DNA of 64,000 nt. Source: Dipteris shenzhenensis (taxonomy: Eukaryota > Polypodiophyta > Polypodiopsida > Gleicheniales). Positions 11,848-23,248 of this stretch are shown piece by piece. The notes under the pieces were generated by a model. That model saw only the letters and a list, made by a program, of their open reading frames with translations. It was not told the DNA's origin and made no database searches. The stretch lies in the NCBI GenBank assembly GCA_047967505.1, contig CM106540.1, one strand, 5' to 3'. The position numbers were made by a program, and so were the translations under genes. The first letter of the stretch is position 1, and each line of letters starts with the position of its first letter.

Positions 11848-12201
11848 TGTTGAGATATCGAGCTCCACTCGTGATATGCCAGGGTGACCGTTGTGCATTT
11901 ATGTCACCGACTTGTTAGCTGCAGATGCGGTCGGTACACTGCCCATGAATAATAGCTCGATGACAGCTATCCTTATCTACTCTAGTTTGTGGCTCAGTTA
12001 GTATGCCACCTTAGTTAGTTGAGTTTGGTCTGAGACCCACATATAGGGTTCTTCTATTTCTTTGTACTTGAGTTCTTTTGTCTTTCATAACTAAGAAGAG
12101 GAAAACTGTTTTTAGCCTCCACCTTTGTGTGTGTACTCCCCCATTGTGTATGTGAGAAAGCCGCAAGTGAGACTCCTTCCTTCTCTCCCACTATCTTCAC
12201 A
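11848..12201 (+). repeat. 3' LTR of copia element 6650-12201
   Basis: 354 bp, starts TGTTGAGATATCGAGC and ends CTATCTTCACA. It aligns end to end with the 5' LTR. Confidence 0.93.
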
Positions 12202-12680
12202 GGAAATACATTTTCCTTGGTTTTACAAATAAATGCAACAAGTAGGATTGAAATAGTTCAAAGAACTAGCGTAAGCACCAACGTGATGGTTGTAAGGAAA
12301 TATATTTTCCCCTGTTTCATATTAACTAGTATGGATGGTTTTTTCAAGTTAGGTTCATTAAGAAGCTAAACTTTCATATTGATGTCGAAAGTTTGTATCC
12401 TTTAGTTAAAGTAAATGTTTGAAATATTCACCAAGATTTGAAACTTTTATGTTAAAAAAATTTAAGTTTCACCAGGATTTACATTTTTAACTTCAAAATT
12501 CAAAAGAAAATATATAAAAAATTACTACATTCTACTAATATTGTGAAACTTAAAAAATGAGCTTAAAAACTTTTGCCAAGATTTTATATTAATATATAAG
12601 CATAGCTTCGATAAAAACATGACCCTCACCAAAATAGAACCAATAAGGTGGTTGCACAAGGAAATACATTTTCCTTCTTT
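12202..12680. repeat. Palindromic repeat array, right part
   Basis: Continues the array interrupted at 6649. GGAAATACATTTTCCTTGG is at 12202, a diverged unit (GTAAGGAAATATATTTTCCC) at about 12290, and another (GGTTGCACAAGGAAATACAT) at about 12650. The intervening sequence is AT-rich and non-coding. Confidence 0.5.
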
Positions 12681-13074
12681 GATCTCCATTTTTTCTCCTA
12701 TTATTAGTTCTTTTTATTCACCTATGACTAGTTGAACAAGCTATAAGCAAAGCTTAAGGTAATTACCTTGTCTTTTGAAACATAATACACTTTTTTTCTC
12801 AAAAACAACATATTGCAACAATAGGCATTCCATACAAAACCAAGAAGCTTACTCTTTTTATCACTTAATAGATAGGGCCACTACATTCATGAAGCATAAG
12901 ACATCAAAACCTTCTCATTTATAATAAGGGAAGGATCAACATTTGCTTGGGTGTAGCCAATTCTAGAACTATTTTTGAGGCCATTTTGGGGCCACAATGT
13001 GACGCGCTCCTCAGTGAAATTTTGAATTTTGCACAGAGCCGTGCTCTCACCGAATATTTTTTGGATGTCATGAT
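12681..13074. other. Unassigned AT-rich sequence
   Basis: No coding or repeat feature recognised. A short minus-strand open frame at 12887-13102 has no family features. Confidence 0.3.
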
Positions 13075-13525
13075 GCCACACTGGCATAATAATGAGACGC
13101 AAGATTTCTATTTATTTTGAACATTGCTGAGCTCAACACAAGGGAGCTCTGCACTACATCGTGCATCTCTGCACTACTTCATGCAGTGGAGTCTCTAGCT
13201 TGCCACTTATCATCATGTAGTCTTTTGTCATAGCTTTGCCACCTTTCATTGGGAACCTCACCCATGCAGATCATTAAAATTCAAGGTTGGCTTGGAGAGA
13301 CCACCGTGCTAGTTCTTGACATAATAATGAGACATAATATATCATTTTGAATACCCTTTCAATGCAGTCTCTAGCATGACCACATATCATCGCATAGCCT
13401 ATTGCCACAGCTTTGCGCATGCAAATCATAGGTTGTCTTGGAGAGACCATCGCATTGGTTTTTGGCATAATAATGAAACACAATCTATCATTCTAAGCAT
13501 CGCCTAAGTGCAGTCCTACTTTATT
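13075..13525. repeat. Degenerate tandem repeat of about 170-180 bp
   Basis: The landmarks GCATAATAATGA(G/A)AC, TGCAGTCTCTAGC, CACATATCATCG and TTGGAGAGACCA recur two to three times in the same order (near 13080, 13318 and 13460). No coding potential. Confidence 0.55.
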
Positions 13526-13539
13526 GGTACTTTAGTCCT

Positions 13540-14420
13540 TGTTGCAATAAATATAAATGAGGGCAAAAGTATTCCGAGCCATTGTGGTAACTGGAGCCTC
13601 AGTGGTGCCATCCAAATAATCAACTACAATTCATCGAGTGAAAATTGAGCAAAAGAGATTACAATGTACATCTACATCCAATAACAGGTTATATAAAAAT
13701 TAACAACTTATACTGAGCAAAAATTGAACAGAGGATCTTACATTTATAAAAAGTTAAAGCTCGGCAATTGCTGAGAGCCTTGAAGGCCAAAAGATTACAA
13801 CTAGAGACCATAACCATTCAAAATATAAAAGTTAACAAAAGTGCATATCGAGAGCCTCAAATGGAACAAAAACAGAGATTACATAAATGTAATAAAAACT
13901 CTGCAATTGGTGAGACCCTTAGAGACTAAAACATTACATCCACTGAGCCGAAAGATCGTTGAGCCTTAGAGGCCAAAAGATTACATCGAGCCATTGCTGA
14001 GTGGCTATGAGCCTTGTATGTGCAAGAGGGAATTTGTACAACTCAATATCTCCACCAACCTAGCTTGTTGCATCAAAAAGTTTTAGGGAGCCAAAGGAGA
14101 TGATGGAGAGGTTGAAGACCATGTACATTTCTAGGACTCAAATTACAACCCCCCCAACAAGTCAAGAGTACTCTGCTATGAAAATGCTGAGGCCTTCGTT
14201 GACATCTAGGGGGAACCCATACATCACAACCATAAAGATGCCAGAGGTGATCATGTCATCTAAGGTGGTGACATGCAGATATGGGGAGAATCGGCTATGG
14301 GAACCAAGGCTCTCCACTAGTGCCAGCATTTCTACTTCAAGTGAGTGCAACACATGGCACCTTATATGAGAAGGCAGATAACATTAGGATCAGAGTGTAC
14401 TAAGGGGGGGTGGTAGTAGG
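13540..14420 (-). repeat. Right arm of the diverged inverted repeat
   Basis: Partner of 5400-6440. The best preserved stretch is 14040-14340, whose minus strand keeps an open frame of 63 codons (14162-14353) ending in GLSIFIAEYS. Several paraphrased copies of ATTACAT...GAGCC also occur inside the arm. Origin unknown. Confidence 0.55.
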
Positions 14421-14760
14421 CATGGTGAAGATGAGTGGGTGAGCAACAGATGAGTGATGAGAGTTGGAGGAGGCAGCAAGGAGCAAAGTAGAGAAGGGGT
14501 GGAAAAGAGCTGGAGGAGGGGTGTGGAGCAAAGTAGCAGAGCAAGGGCGGATGAGAGAAACGTAGTAAAATGCCAAATGCCACAGATATTATATATTTTA
14601 AAGTTTGATACAACATGGTGGCTACTACAGCCTGGGGTTCCATACATATTTATTACAGAACACCGCGGTGGAATCTTGGGCACCACCCTAGACGGGCTGG
14701 TAATCATGAAGCAGATACCTGATGGTGGGTAAGCATGCCACTATAGTGGCTGGTAATTAA
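14421..14760. other. Unassigned, purine-rich
   Basis: GGTGGAAAAGAGCTGGAGGAGG-type sequence, then host DNA up to the LTR at 14761. No feature recognised. Confidence 0.3.
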
Positions 14761-15463
14761 TGTAAGAAAACAATACAACGTCTGTGCTCAACAGATAACA
14801 GGATCTCTTATGCAAGAGAGAAAAGCTGATAGTATGGAGAATCAAAAATTTGATTACTATAAAACTGATACAATAGATGGCGCTGCCTCGCAACTTGTGC
14901 GCTCCTGTGTGAGAAGCTTCGATGGTGTGCAGGAAACAGTAGAGGACAAAGGCTGGATGCTAAGGAAACAAGGTTGCTATAGCCAGTGATGATTATGGGC
15001 TTCACGGGCTTGCTCTTATATAGCCACCAGTCATAGTCAGTTAGACCCAATTGGGTGACTGACCCAGTCTACCCAAAACGGCCTCGATAGGCCACCGACC
15101 ACTCAATATAACCGTGGCATAGAATAGAGCCATCTGTTTGGCCCAGAGCCATCCGGGATCATCTGGGGCTCCAAACAGGCCCCACAACCCTAGAGTGGGC
15201 TGCCTCGGGAAATGCTCTGTCTACCCTCAATGCGGTCAGTCATGGGATGCCTTCCTACACTTGCATGTAGCCTAGTTGGCAGTGTGCCAACTCTATCTGA
15301 AGCCGTCCAGCCATCAGGCCACACATGGCCCCCATCTAATGTCCAAACAGGACTTATCGGATAACTAAGCTACTCAAATGCCTTCTCCTCATATGGGGGG
15401 CTTTTAAGTAGAGTTAGCTGGTTCCCACATAGTTACATGAGAGTGGAGCATTGATATCTAACA
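14761..15463 (-). repeat. 3' LTR of the truncated copia element
   Basis: On the minus strand it starts TGTTAGATATCAATGCTCC at 15463 and probably ends TTTTCTTACA at 14761, about 703 bp. The start is firm because a polypurine tract precedes it. The end is inferred from the TG...CA rule. Confidence 0.55.
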
Positions 15464-15472
15464 CTCCCCCTC
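15464..15472 (-). other. Polypurine tract
   Basis: Minus strand GAGGGGGAG abuts the LTR start. Confidence 0.75.
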
Positions 15473-15512
15473 AATGTCTTTTCGGCCCAATGCCAAGTCG
15501 ATGAAGATGCCT

Positions 15513-16975
15513 CTACAACAAGTCTCTTCCAAGAGCCTTCCTGAAGATGTCCGTAGCATTCTCTGTAGTCGAATAGTACACCAAGTAGACCTCTCCATCC
15601 ATGATGAGCTTGCGTACAAAGTGATATTGAATCTCAATGTGTTTTGTGCGAGTGTGGAACACACGGTTCTTGGCAATTGCCATGAAACTCTGATTGTCAC
15701 ATGATAACTGCATAGGCTTGTTTTGCACTGCACCCATGTCCCCTAAAATCCTCCTCAACCACACTACCTCACAAGAAGCAAAACATGCTGATTTGTACTC
15801 AGCCTTGGTAGAAGAAAGAGCAACTGTAGGTTGCTTCTTGCTAGACCCATGACACAGCTCTAGATCCAAGTGAGAAATAGTAACCTGTCACTGATCTCCT
15901 GCTATCCACGTCTCCTGCCCAATCTGATTCACAGAATCCGGTCAAGATGTTGCCCTTGGTATAGATGATGCCATAATCAAGCGTGCCTTTGATGTATTTC
16001 AGCACCCGCATCCCTGCCCTCCAATGGTTCTCCCGGGGCTTATTGGAAAACCTACTTAGTACACTACTCGCAAAGCTGATTTTCGGCCGTGTGTTACATA
16101 AGTAAATCAAACTGCCCACAATCCTTTTGTACTTAGCTTCATCCACTAGTGGTGATGAATCCTCATTTGAGAGCTTCACATCAACCTCCATAGGGGTGCT
16201 AGCTATCTTGCACTGAGCCATGCCAAATGCCTTCAGTATCTCTCCAACATACTTCAGCTGTGAGATGAAGATCTATTTTGGCTCTTGCCAAACTTCAATC
16301 CCCAAACAGAAATGCATCAGTCTGAGGTCTAGGTCGTCCACATAAAGGACCATGATCATACACCTGCCTCCTTCTCTATAGATATACAAGTTTGCATCAA
16401 ATGGGCTCCTCCTGAACCCATTTTGCAGAAAGTAGGCATCAATCCGCTGGTACCACACTCGTGGGGCCTATTTCGGCCCGTAAAGTGCCTTCTTTAGTTT
16501 ACAGACTTTACCTTCTGAATCGGGGATCACAAAACCTGGTGGTTGTTCCACGTATACCTCCTCCTTGAGATCTCCATTCCAAAAGGCGGATTTTACATCC
16601 ATCTAAAACATGGGCCCCAACTTTCCTGTGCTGCTAAGGCCAAAACATTATGAATTGTGGTTAGTCGAGCTATGGGAGCAAAAGTATCCTGATAATCAAA
16701 ACCATGTACCTATGGGAATACTTTTGCCATGAGCCGAGAGCCGTGTACTTATCCAACGTGCCGTCGGACTTGTACTTGGTCTTGTACACCCACTTGGTGC
16801 CGATTACCTTGCGCTTTGGTGGTCAATCCACAAGGTCCTAAGTGTTGTTCTTCATTATGGAGCCATACTCCAACTGCATAGCCTCCATCCACGTATCATC
16901 ACCTTGTGCCTCTTCAAGACACCTGGGTTCTTCAGCACAAATCACCTCTGTCATCAAGGCATAGTTGACCAAATT
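15513..16975 (-). pseudogene. Copia RT and RNase H, broken
   Basis: Read on the minus strand from 16975 downward: EAMQLEYGSIMKNNT and GTKWVYKTKYKSDGTLDKY (RT start), [20 protein letters not shown] then [33 protein letters not shown] with the YVDD catalytic pair intact, [47 protein letters not shown] and KHIEIQYHF of RNase H. At least five stops or shifts. After the YVDD box a segment is missing before LRLMHFCLGIEVW. Confidence 0.85.
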
Positions 16976-16984
16976 TTGAGCAAT

Positions 16985-17499
16985 TTAAGCAGCTTCAACA
17001 AATGCTAAGGGATTCAGATGAAGCTGTTGCATAGAGTGAGCAAAGAGTGGAGGACATGAAGGAGAACATCCATAGCATTAGGATGAGGGAGGAACGAATC
17101 AAGAAGCAACTTTGTCATATACAAAGCAAGACTATGGTATTGACAGTCGTAATAGTTAAAAGAAAAATTCAGGTTGTTTCGATTTTTGTATGAGATTGTA
17201 TAGAGAGAATCTTGCCGTTCAAAAGAGAGGAACCAAAAAAAGAGGCAAAGGAAGGCAGGTAGATTAAATAACATTTGAAGAGCTTTAAAATGCCACTTTT
17301 GAGTGTAGGAAAATTTGAATGAAGAAAAAAGAAAGCTATGGTGGGCAACATCAAAAATTGTAATGTTGTCAGTCAAAGTCAAAACTTTGAAAGAATCAAG
17401 TTTAGAATGTATAAATAGGAAAGATGTTTGACGCTTTTGTAACAACATAATTGAAGCTCATATACAAGGAAAGTTTGGTGGAAAATCAGCCTTCTGGGA
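16985..17499 (+). pseudogene. Left half of an unidentified gene split by a copia insertion
   Basis: The + strand reads as a decayed coiled-coil-like protein: FKQLQQMLRDSDEAVA, then VEDMKENIHSIRMREERIKK with the heptad-like KQLCHIQSKTMVLTVVIVKR, and toward the break KVWWKISLLGVF. The reading resumes at 23486 in the same orientation after the 6-kb copia element, whose duplicated target GTTTT flanks both sides. I do not recognise the family. It may itself come from a transposon. Many stops. Confidence 0.5.
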
Positions 17500-17504
17500 G
17501 TTTT

Positions 17505-17761
17505 TGACAAAATATGAAGAGGGGAGAGGAAAAGAGTGGAGATAATGAGAGAGGGCATAGCTAGAGAGCACACCACAAATGACTAACTATACACTAGATT
17601 TAGTTGAAAATATAGAATATATATAAACCCATTTAGGGTTAAGGTTAGGGAATCTAACCCTTTCCTTTATAGCACTCTATTGGGTTAGTGCTATGTACAT
17701 ATGATCACATGATGGTGCTATGCACATATGATCACATGATGTTGATCGTGATCTCTCAACA
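17505..17761 (-). repeat. 3' LTR of copia element 17505-23480
   Basis: 257 bp. On the minus strand it starts TGTTGAGAGATCACGATCAA and ends CATATTTTGTCA. It carries a direct duplication of about 25 bases (TATGATCACATG-type) absent from the 5' LTR, which explains the length difference. A TTTAGGG-like run inside it is LTR sequence, not telomere. Confidence 0.88.
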
Positions 17762-17766
17762 CCTTC

Positions 17767-18087
17767 TGTTATGTCAGCCATAATCCCGGCATTCTTTGGT
17801 GTGGTTATGGTGAAGCGGGAAACCAAATGGCTCGATAGTGCTTGCATCAATAGGGAGTGCAATATTAAGGCCTAAAGGATAGTAAGGTTCTAAGGTCCAT
17901 TATGGACATGTGGCACTCAATTGGATTCCAAGTGGCAAGCTCTGGGTTCAGGGGAGATTCTAGAGGGGAGCTCCACGAAAAGAGTAGGAGTGGAGGGTAA
18001 GAGTTCACACAAGTAGGCTGCCGGGAGAACTCTGGAATCATGGGTAGGTGGAGAATACAAAAAGAGCCCTTTATGGTCTTGTAACAC
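17767..18087 (+). mobile_element. Ty3/gypsy solo LTR inserted at the copia PPT
   Basis: 321 bp beginning TGTTATGTCAGCCATAATCC and ending CTTGTAACA, flanked by the perfect duplication CCTTC (17762-17766 and 18088-18092). The start resembles the gypsy LTR at 62427: both read TGTTA-(T/C)-TCA-CCATAATC and later GATTATGGCGAAG/GTTATGGTGAAG, then GACAGTGCTTGCA/GATAGTGCTTGCA. The strand is given by that similarity. A solo LTR is left when the two LTRs of an element recombine. Confidence 0.85.
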
Positions 18088-18096
18088 CTTCCCTCA
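18088..18096 (-). other. Copia polypurine tract, displaced from its LTR
   Basis: Minus strand GAGGGAAGG. Originally it abutted the 3' LTR at 17761. The solo LTR insertion now separates them. The relic at 3702-5133 keeps the undisturbed arrangement (GGGAAGG then LTR). Confidence 0.75.
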
Positions 18097-18177
18097 AGAT
18101 CAACATCATGAAGTAGGCCTTCCCTTAAGATGATGATTCTAGGGAATTAAAGAAGGTATGAACATTACATTCCATCA

Positions 18178-20934
18178 CACCCCTTTAATAGGAATGTCCT
18201 TCCTCTGTGTCAAAGCAAGAGCTTGTCGGTGTTTCTCAAAAAGCTCTTTACTGAGTGGTTTGATAAAGATGTCTACAACATTCTCTTTGCTATCACAATG
18301 ATGTAGTGTGATGTCACCAAGTAATACTCTTTCTCTCATAAAGTGCTCTCTGACATCAATGTGCTTTTTCGTGGAGTGATATACTAGATTCTTAGCCAAT
18401 GCTTGAGCCGATTGGTTCTCATAGTATATTGTTGTTGGCTTAAACTCATCAATGTAATCTATTTCTGACAATAGTCTTCTGAGCCATATAGCTTCACATG
18501 CACCTGTAGTGAGTGCCCTATATTCTGCTTCAGTCGAAGACAAAGAAACAGTTAGTTGTTTGTTTGACAACCGTGATAGAGCACCTTGACCAAGGAAAAA
18601 TGCATATCCCTATGTGGATCTCTTGGTTTCATAATCTCCGACATAGTCACTATCATAGTATCCATGCAACGTTGGATGATTTCCTCTATAATCTACCCCA
18701 AACTATCTAGTACCACTGATGTATCTCAAGACTCTTTTGGCTACATCTGAGTGAGACTGTTTTGGATTTTCCATAAACTGTGCTAGTGAGCTTACTGCAT
18801 AGCAAATATCTGGCCTTGTGATAGTCCGATATATAAGAGATCCGATGAGCTACCTGTAGTACCTATCATTGACCTATAGGCTTTTCTGAATCTTTAGTAG
18901 GTTTCAAATTATGTTCCATGGGAATGGCTACAATCTTGCAATCTGCCATATGAAACTTCTTCAGGAGACTATCAACATACTTGAGCTGACTCATGAAGTT
19001 GCTATTTGAATCTCTCCAGAACTCAATACCAAGACAATAGTACATAAGTCCAAGATCTTTCATGTTGAACTCTATAGATAAGTCTTGTTTTAGCTTTCTG
19101 ATGAAGCTATCCTTACTTCCGATCACAATCAGATCATCTACATACAAAAGTGCAACAGTAATGTCTTCCCCTTGAACTTTGTAGTGGAGAGTATGATTTG
19201 CATTGGATTTTATGTATCCCAGATCAGCAAAAGACTTGTCGATTCTATTGTACCAACTTCTGGTGCTTGCTTTAAGACGTAGAGACTTTTCTTGAGATGA
19301 CAAAACTTATTCTCCTTTCTTGGTTCAACATAGCCTGCTAATTGTTTCATGTAGACTTCCTCGTCTAGATAACCATTGAGAAATGCATTCTTGACATCGA
19401 GTTAATACACATTCCATCTACTGAGTGTCGCTAGTGATATCAAGAACCGTATGGAATCCATCTTTGCTTATTCTTTCTCTTCTTCATCAACCTTTTCTAT
19501 AGATGACTGAGTAATCAGTGAGTCTATCTCCTGTGTATTTGAGGTTTTCCATTCTGATTCCTCATCAAAGATTACATCTCTAGAGATAATGACCTTGTGG
19601 TTGATGGGACCATACAACTTGTATGCTTTGCTTTCTTCATTGTAGCCAACCATGATGCATTTGCATGACTTCGCATCCAATTTACTACGATGATCATCAC
19701 GTATGTGAGCATATGCTATGCAACCAAATATGCAGAGATGTCCAATGTGTGGCTTGTGTCCAATGAATGCTTCATAAGGTGTAATACCCTGAATCGTTTT
19801 GGTAGGAAGCCGATTAAGCAAATAGTTTATAGTGGCTATTGCTTCTTCCCAATATTGATTCAGAAGATACTTCTGACTAAGCATTGCTCTAGCACTGTCT
19901 GCTAAAGTCCCATTCTTCCTTTCAGCTCTTGCATTCTGTTGAGGAGTATCTGTACAAGTGAATTGTCTTTGAATTCTGTGACTTCTGCAAAAGTTCATGA
20001 ATGTTGAAGTCATGTATTCACCTCCTCTAACTGATCTCATGACTTTGATATTTCTACCTATCTGGTTTTCTACCATGGATTTGAATTCTTGAAATCTGGA
20101 AAACACTTCAGATTTCTCTTTCAAAAAGTAGACCCAACAATATCTGTTGTAGTTGTCAATGAAAGTCAAGTAGTAAAGTTAACCATTCATGCTGCACGTC
20201 TGGGCATAACCCCATACATCTATATGTATCAAATCAAGAATACCTCTTTCTCGAAAGGTGCTTTTGCTAAAGTTGGTTCGCTTTTGTTTGTCGAAGCAGC
20301 ATGCTTCGCAAACTTTTTCAAGAAACTGTAGCTTTGGAATCCCAATTGCCATATTCTGATTCCTGAGATGTAGCAATCTCTTGAAATTAACATGACCATA
20401 TCTCTTATGCCATTTTGCAGATAGTGGCATTTGTTGTGGTTGAGCTAACATGGCATGCATATCTAGTATTGTAGCTAGCATTCTATACAAGCATCCTTCC
20501 TTGACACCTTTTCCTACTAGTAGCTGCCATCTTCTAGATTTGTCTTTGATAGTGCATTCATCTCCATCGAAGGTGACTCAGTAGTTGTGTTCTGTCATTT
20601 GACCTACTGACAAGAGGTTCTTGTTGAGCTTCGCAATGTAGAGTACATCTTTCACCAATCCTTTTGTACCAATGAAATTGTTCATTGGGATAACACATGT
20701 CCCTTGAACTAGATTTAGTGTATTATCTGCTTTGTAGATGACATTCTTTTGACCTTCTAATGGTTTCATCTCTATGAACCATTCTTGATGATTTGTCATG
20801 TGAGATGATGCACCGCTGTCGAGGTACCAAGGATCCTGTTCAACTTGATAACTGAAATCCTTTTTTGGATTGCAATCAATATCTAGGTACACTGTATCAA
20901 TCTTTTGCATTTCCTCATTTGCAAGAAACATATT
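18178..20934 (-). pseudogene. Copia pol (protease to RNase H), broken
   Basis: In order on the minus strand: protease WYLDSGASSHMTNHQEWF (near 20820); GAG-pre-integrase HKRYGHVNFKRL with CEACCFDKQ (20280-20430); integrase FIDNYNRYCWVYFLKEK, RSVRGGEYMTSTF and TPQQNARAERKNGT (19470-20169); RT with [20 protein letters not shown] and an intact YVDDLIVIG box (near 19140); RNase H with [16 protein letters not shown] and KHIDVREHF, ending IPIKGV at 18178. Open segments of 102-233 codons are separated by few stops, so it is better preserved than the + strand copia at 6650. It resembles Tnt1-like elements. Confidence 0.88.
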
Positions 20935-21235
20935 CCCATGTTCATTTGCAAAATGACTGTGACTAGAATGTCCACCACAATGATTTCCTCTGTCACCAAA
21001 ATTCCCTCGATTGACCGCCTTGGTCGTACTGCTTCTTGCGGAAATCTTTCATAGTGTCCAAAACTATGACAGTAGTTGTATTGAATGTTTGACATGTTGG
21101 TGGATGCATTCCCTCGTCCTTGGAATCCTCCTCGATTGAAATGATATCCTCTTTGTTGATTATGATGTTGCTGAGGATGATGCTGATGTTGATTCTGAAT
21201 TTGATGATGAGAGCATCCCCTCTATGGCAATCTAG
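20935..21235 (-). pseudogene. C-terminal remnant of copia gag
   Basis: Minus strand shows a Gln/His-rich segment (HQHHPQQHHNQQRGYHFNRG), then a damaged nucleocapsid knuckle, NYCHSFGHYERFPQEAVR, where the first and last Cys of CCHC are lost. The roughly 200-residue capsid part of copia gag is missing: sequence left of about 21340 already matches the untranslated leader of related elements. Confidence 0.6.
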
Positions 21236-21239
21236 TTCA

Positions 21240-23236
21240 CTCTAATCTAGATCTATACCAACCATTGATCGATGAAAAAACAACAAATAATTTCTTTTCT
21301 TTGGTTCATTTTATGTGCTGGGTCACATGTGTTGATGTAGAGGTGGATGTGCATGTAGGAAATGGATTTGTTGGTGGCGAGTGAGTGATACTTGGGCCGA
21401 AATATGCGTGTGATGTGACAAGCACGTAGAGCACAAAAAATCGATCATTTCACCTTTTGTGGCACCCTCAAATTCCTCCTGGATCAAGAGATAAGGTGGA
21501 GGGGCAAAAAGGGTGAAATGTGTAGTGATGATGTGGCACTGAGTCACATGTAGTGATGATGTGGCACTCTACCTAGCAAGAGGTGTGCTTGTGGAGCAGT
21601 GATGAGGCAGAAGCTGTGTCACATGGAGTGCCTGTGGAGCATTGTGTGTGCCTGCAAGGGGGCAATGCCATTTGGCAATGATGATGTGGAAATGCTGACT
21701 AGGCACTAATGACTAGACAACCCACGTGGTAGTTTGAGTAATCAAAGATGATGTGGCACTTTGAATGGTCAATGTTGAGTGGGATGATGTTGATGATGTC
21801 ACATCTGCCACTTGGCAAATAGGTGACCTTACCCTCCTATGGAAACTCGATTACCACGTGTCAATTTTAACTAACCCTATCCAAAAGATTGACCGAAGGT
21901 AACCTTACCCGGGTCAGTTTGACCCAGCCTTATCCACACCTTTGAGGGTTTGTGGAGCTCCACATGTCAGCCTTGTGCAGAACGGAATCTACGAAGATTC
22001 CATCAGAATCACATAGATTCCGTCTTTGAAGAAGCATCGTTTTCGTCTCCGAAGCAGGATGCCGTGCGAGTCGCCGTTGGAGTGAGGCTGGTCGTCGGGT
22101 CGTATCAATGCTGTTTGAAGAAGGCGTTGGTCGATGGGAGGTTGGAGCCGCCTTGCTGTTGTGGAGGCTTGAAGGTTGGAGCTATGGCGGATGGGTTGTA
22201 GAGTCGTTTGAGTAGCCTGGAGGTTCCGTTTCATCTGGCATTGGAGGCTTGATGAAGCCGTGGGTGTGGCATTCAGCTATCAGCAGTCGTTGAAGTGCCG
22301 TGGAGCGACAGCCAAAGCGGGTCATTGAGGAGCTTATTGGTTGACGGTCTTGATGGTGTTGGCTATGCCTTTGCCCATGGAGGTTGTGTAGATTGTAGAA
22401 GATCTAGGCTAGTTGGCCGTTGCTGCTGTTTGGACAGCAGAAGTGCTATGTAGTGGGCAGAGAAGACGTAGGAGCAGTTGGTTGCTTGTTGTGCATGCGG
22501 CTGGCTATAGTGCTATAGCCATCTGTGGTGGCTGAGGAGCAGGAGATCGATAGGACGAGTTGAGCGCTGCTTTGTAGGGCTCTCTGTTGAAGAGGTTGTA
22601 GGGCTTGCTGAGAAGCCGACTTGCGAGCTAAGGCTATAGAAGTCGAGTCGTTTGGCTTTGATGCTACATGATGTGCGTGGGCCTTTGTTGCTCGCTGCCT
22701 TGCAGTGTGGGTGCCTTGCAGAGACTTGTTGACGTTGAAGTTGTCCACCTCAGGTCTGTAGAAGCTTGCCGCCGTAGGAGTTAGAGCAGCTTTAGTCGCT
22801 GCTGCAATCAAGCTTGGTTGGTTGTAGAGTAGGCTTTGTAGAAGTCGCCTCACTTGTAGATAGGGTGGCTGCCTTCCTTTGCTTTGTTGAGTCGCCTTGA
22901 GGGGCTGATTACTTTTCTAAAAGTTGCTGAGAACCTCAAAGCTTCCTTTAGATCCACTATCAAGAGCTTAGAAAGCTCTCTAAGAACTAGAATACTCTTT
23001 GTCTCTCTCTCCAATGAATGAATAGAATTTGATGTGAGAATGAATTACAATGACTCTTTCTCACAAAGAGATGAACGGAAATCTCTTAAGGAAAATGGAC
23101 GAAAATTTCTATCAAAGGATGGATGAAGATCTCTCACCGGAAGTGGACTCTCATAGAGAACACTCAAGAGAACTCTCAATCTCACAATCTCTCTCACACT
23201 CTCAAGAATCGCAATGCCTCAGCGAAAGGCAAGGGA
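21240..23236 (-). other. Long untranslated leader of the copia element
   Basis: About 2 kb, comparatively GC-rich, between primer site and pol. The segment 21415-21500 (ACAAGCACGTAGAGC ... AAATTCCTCCTGGAT) is clearly related to 59979-60050 in the gag-only element (ACAGGCGCGTAGAGC ... AAATTCCTCCTGGAT) and to 26040-26110. Open frames at 21989-22234 and 22446-22853 have no family features and are probably chance. Confidence 0.6.
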
Positions 23237-23248
23237 GCTCTGACACCA
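23237..23248 (-). other. Primer-binding site, initiator-Met tRNA
   Basis: Minus strand TGGTGTCAGAGC, one mismatch to TGGTATCAGAGC, immediately following the 5' LTR. Confidence 0.88.

Larger units (their letters stand above)
6650..12201 (+). mobile_element. Complete Ty1/copia LTR retrotransposon (Tnt1-like), inactive
   Basis: 5552 bp with paired LTRs, primer site, gag, pol and polypurine tract, flanked by the perfect 5-bp duplication GGAAA (6645-6649 and 12202-12206). Domain order is gag with CCHC knuckle, protease, integrase, reverse transcriptase, RNase H, which defines Ty1/copia. The two LTRs differ at about 15 positions plus one indel by eye (roughly 4 percent), so the insertion is not recent. 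Eight in-frame stops (seven of them TAG) and at least four frameshifts disable it. Confidence 0.93.
14761..16975 (-). mobile_element. Ty1/copia element, 3' half only
   Basis: Minus-strand element with a 3' LTR, polypurine tract, RNase H and RT, cut off in the RT N-terminus near 16975. No matching 5' LTR or primer site lies to its right, so a deletion or rearrangement removed the 5' half. It belongs to a different copia family from those at 6650 and 17505, judging by LTR sequence and protein motifs. Confidence 0.75.

Noticed and set aside
17625-17660. TTTAGGGTTAAGGTTAGGG resembling plant telomere repeats (also at 23380)
   Set aside because: It lies at the same place in both LTRs of the copia element, so it is LTR sequence.
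22446-22853. 135-codon Ala/Ser-rich frame as gag of the copia element
   Set aside because: No capsid or zinc-knuckle features, and it lies in a leader shared with elements whose gag is elsewhere.
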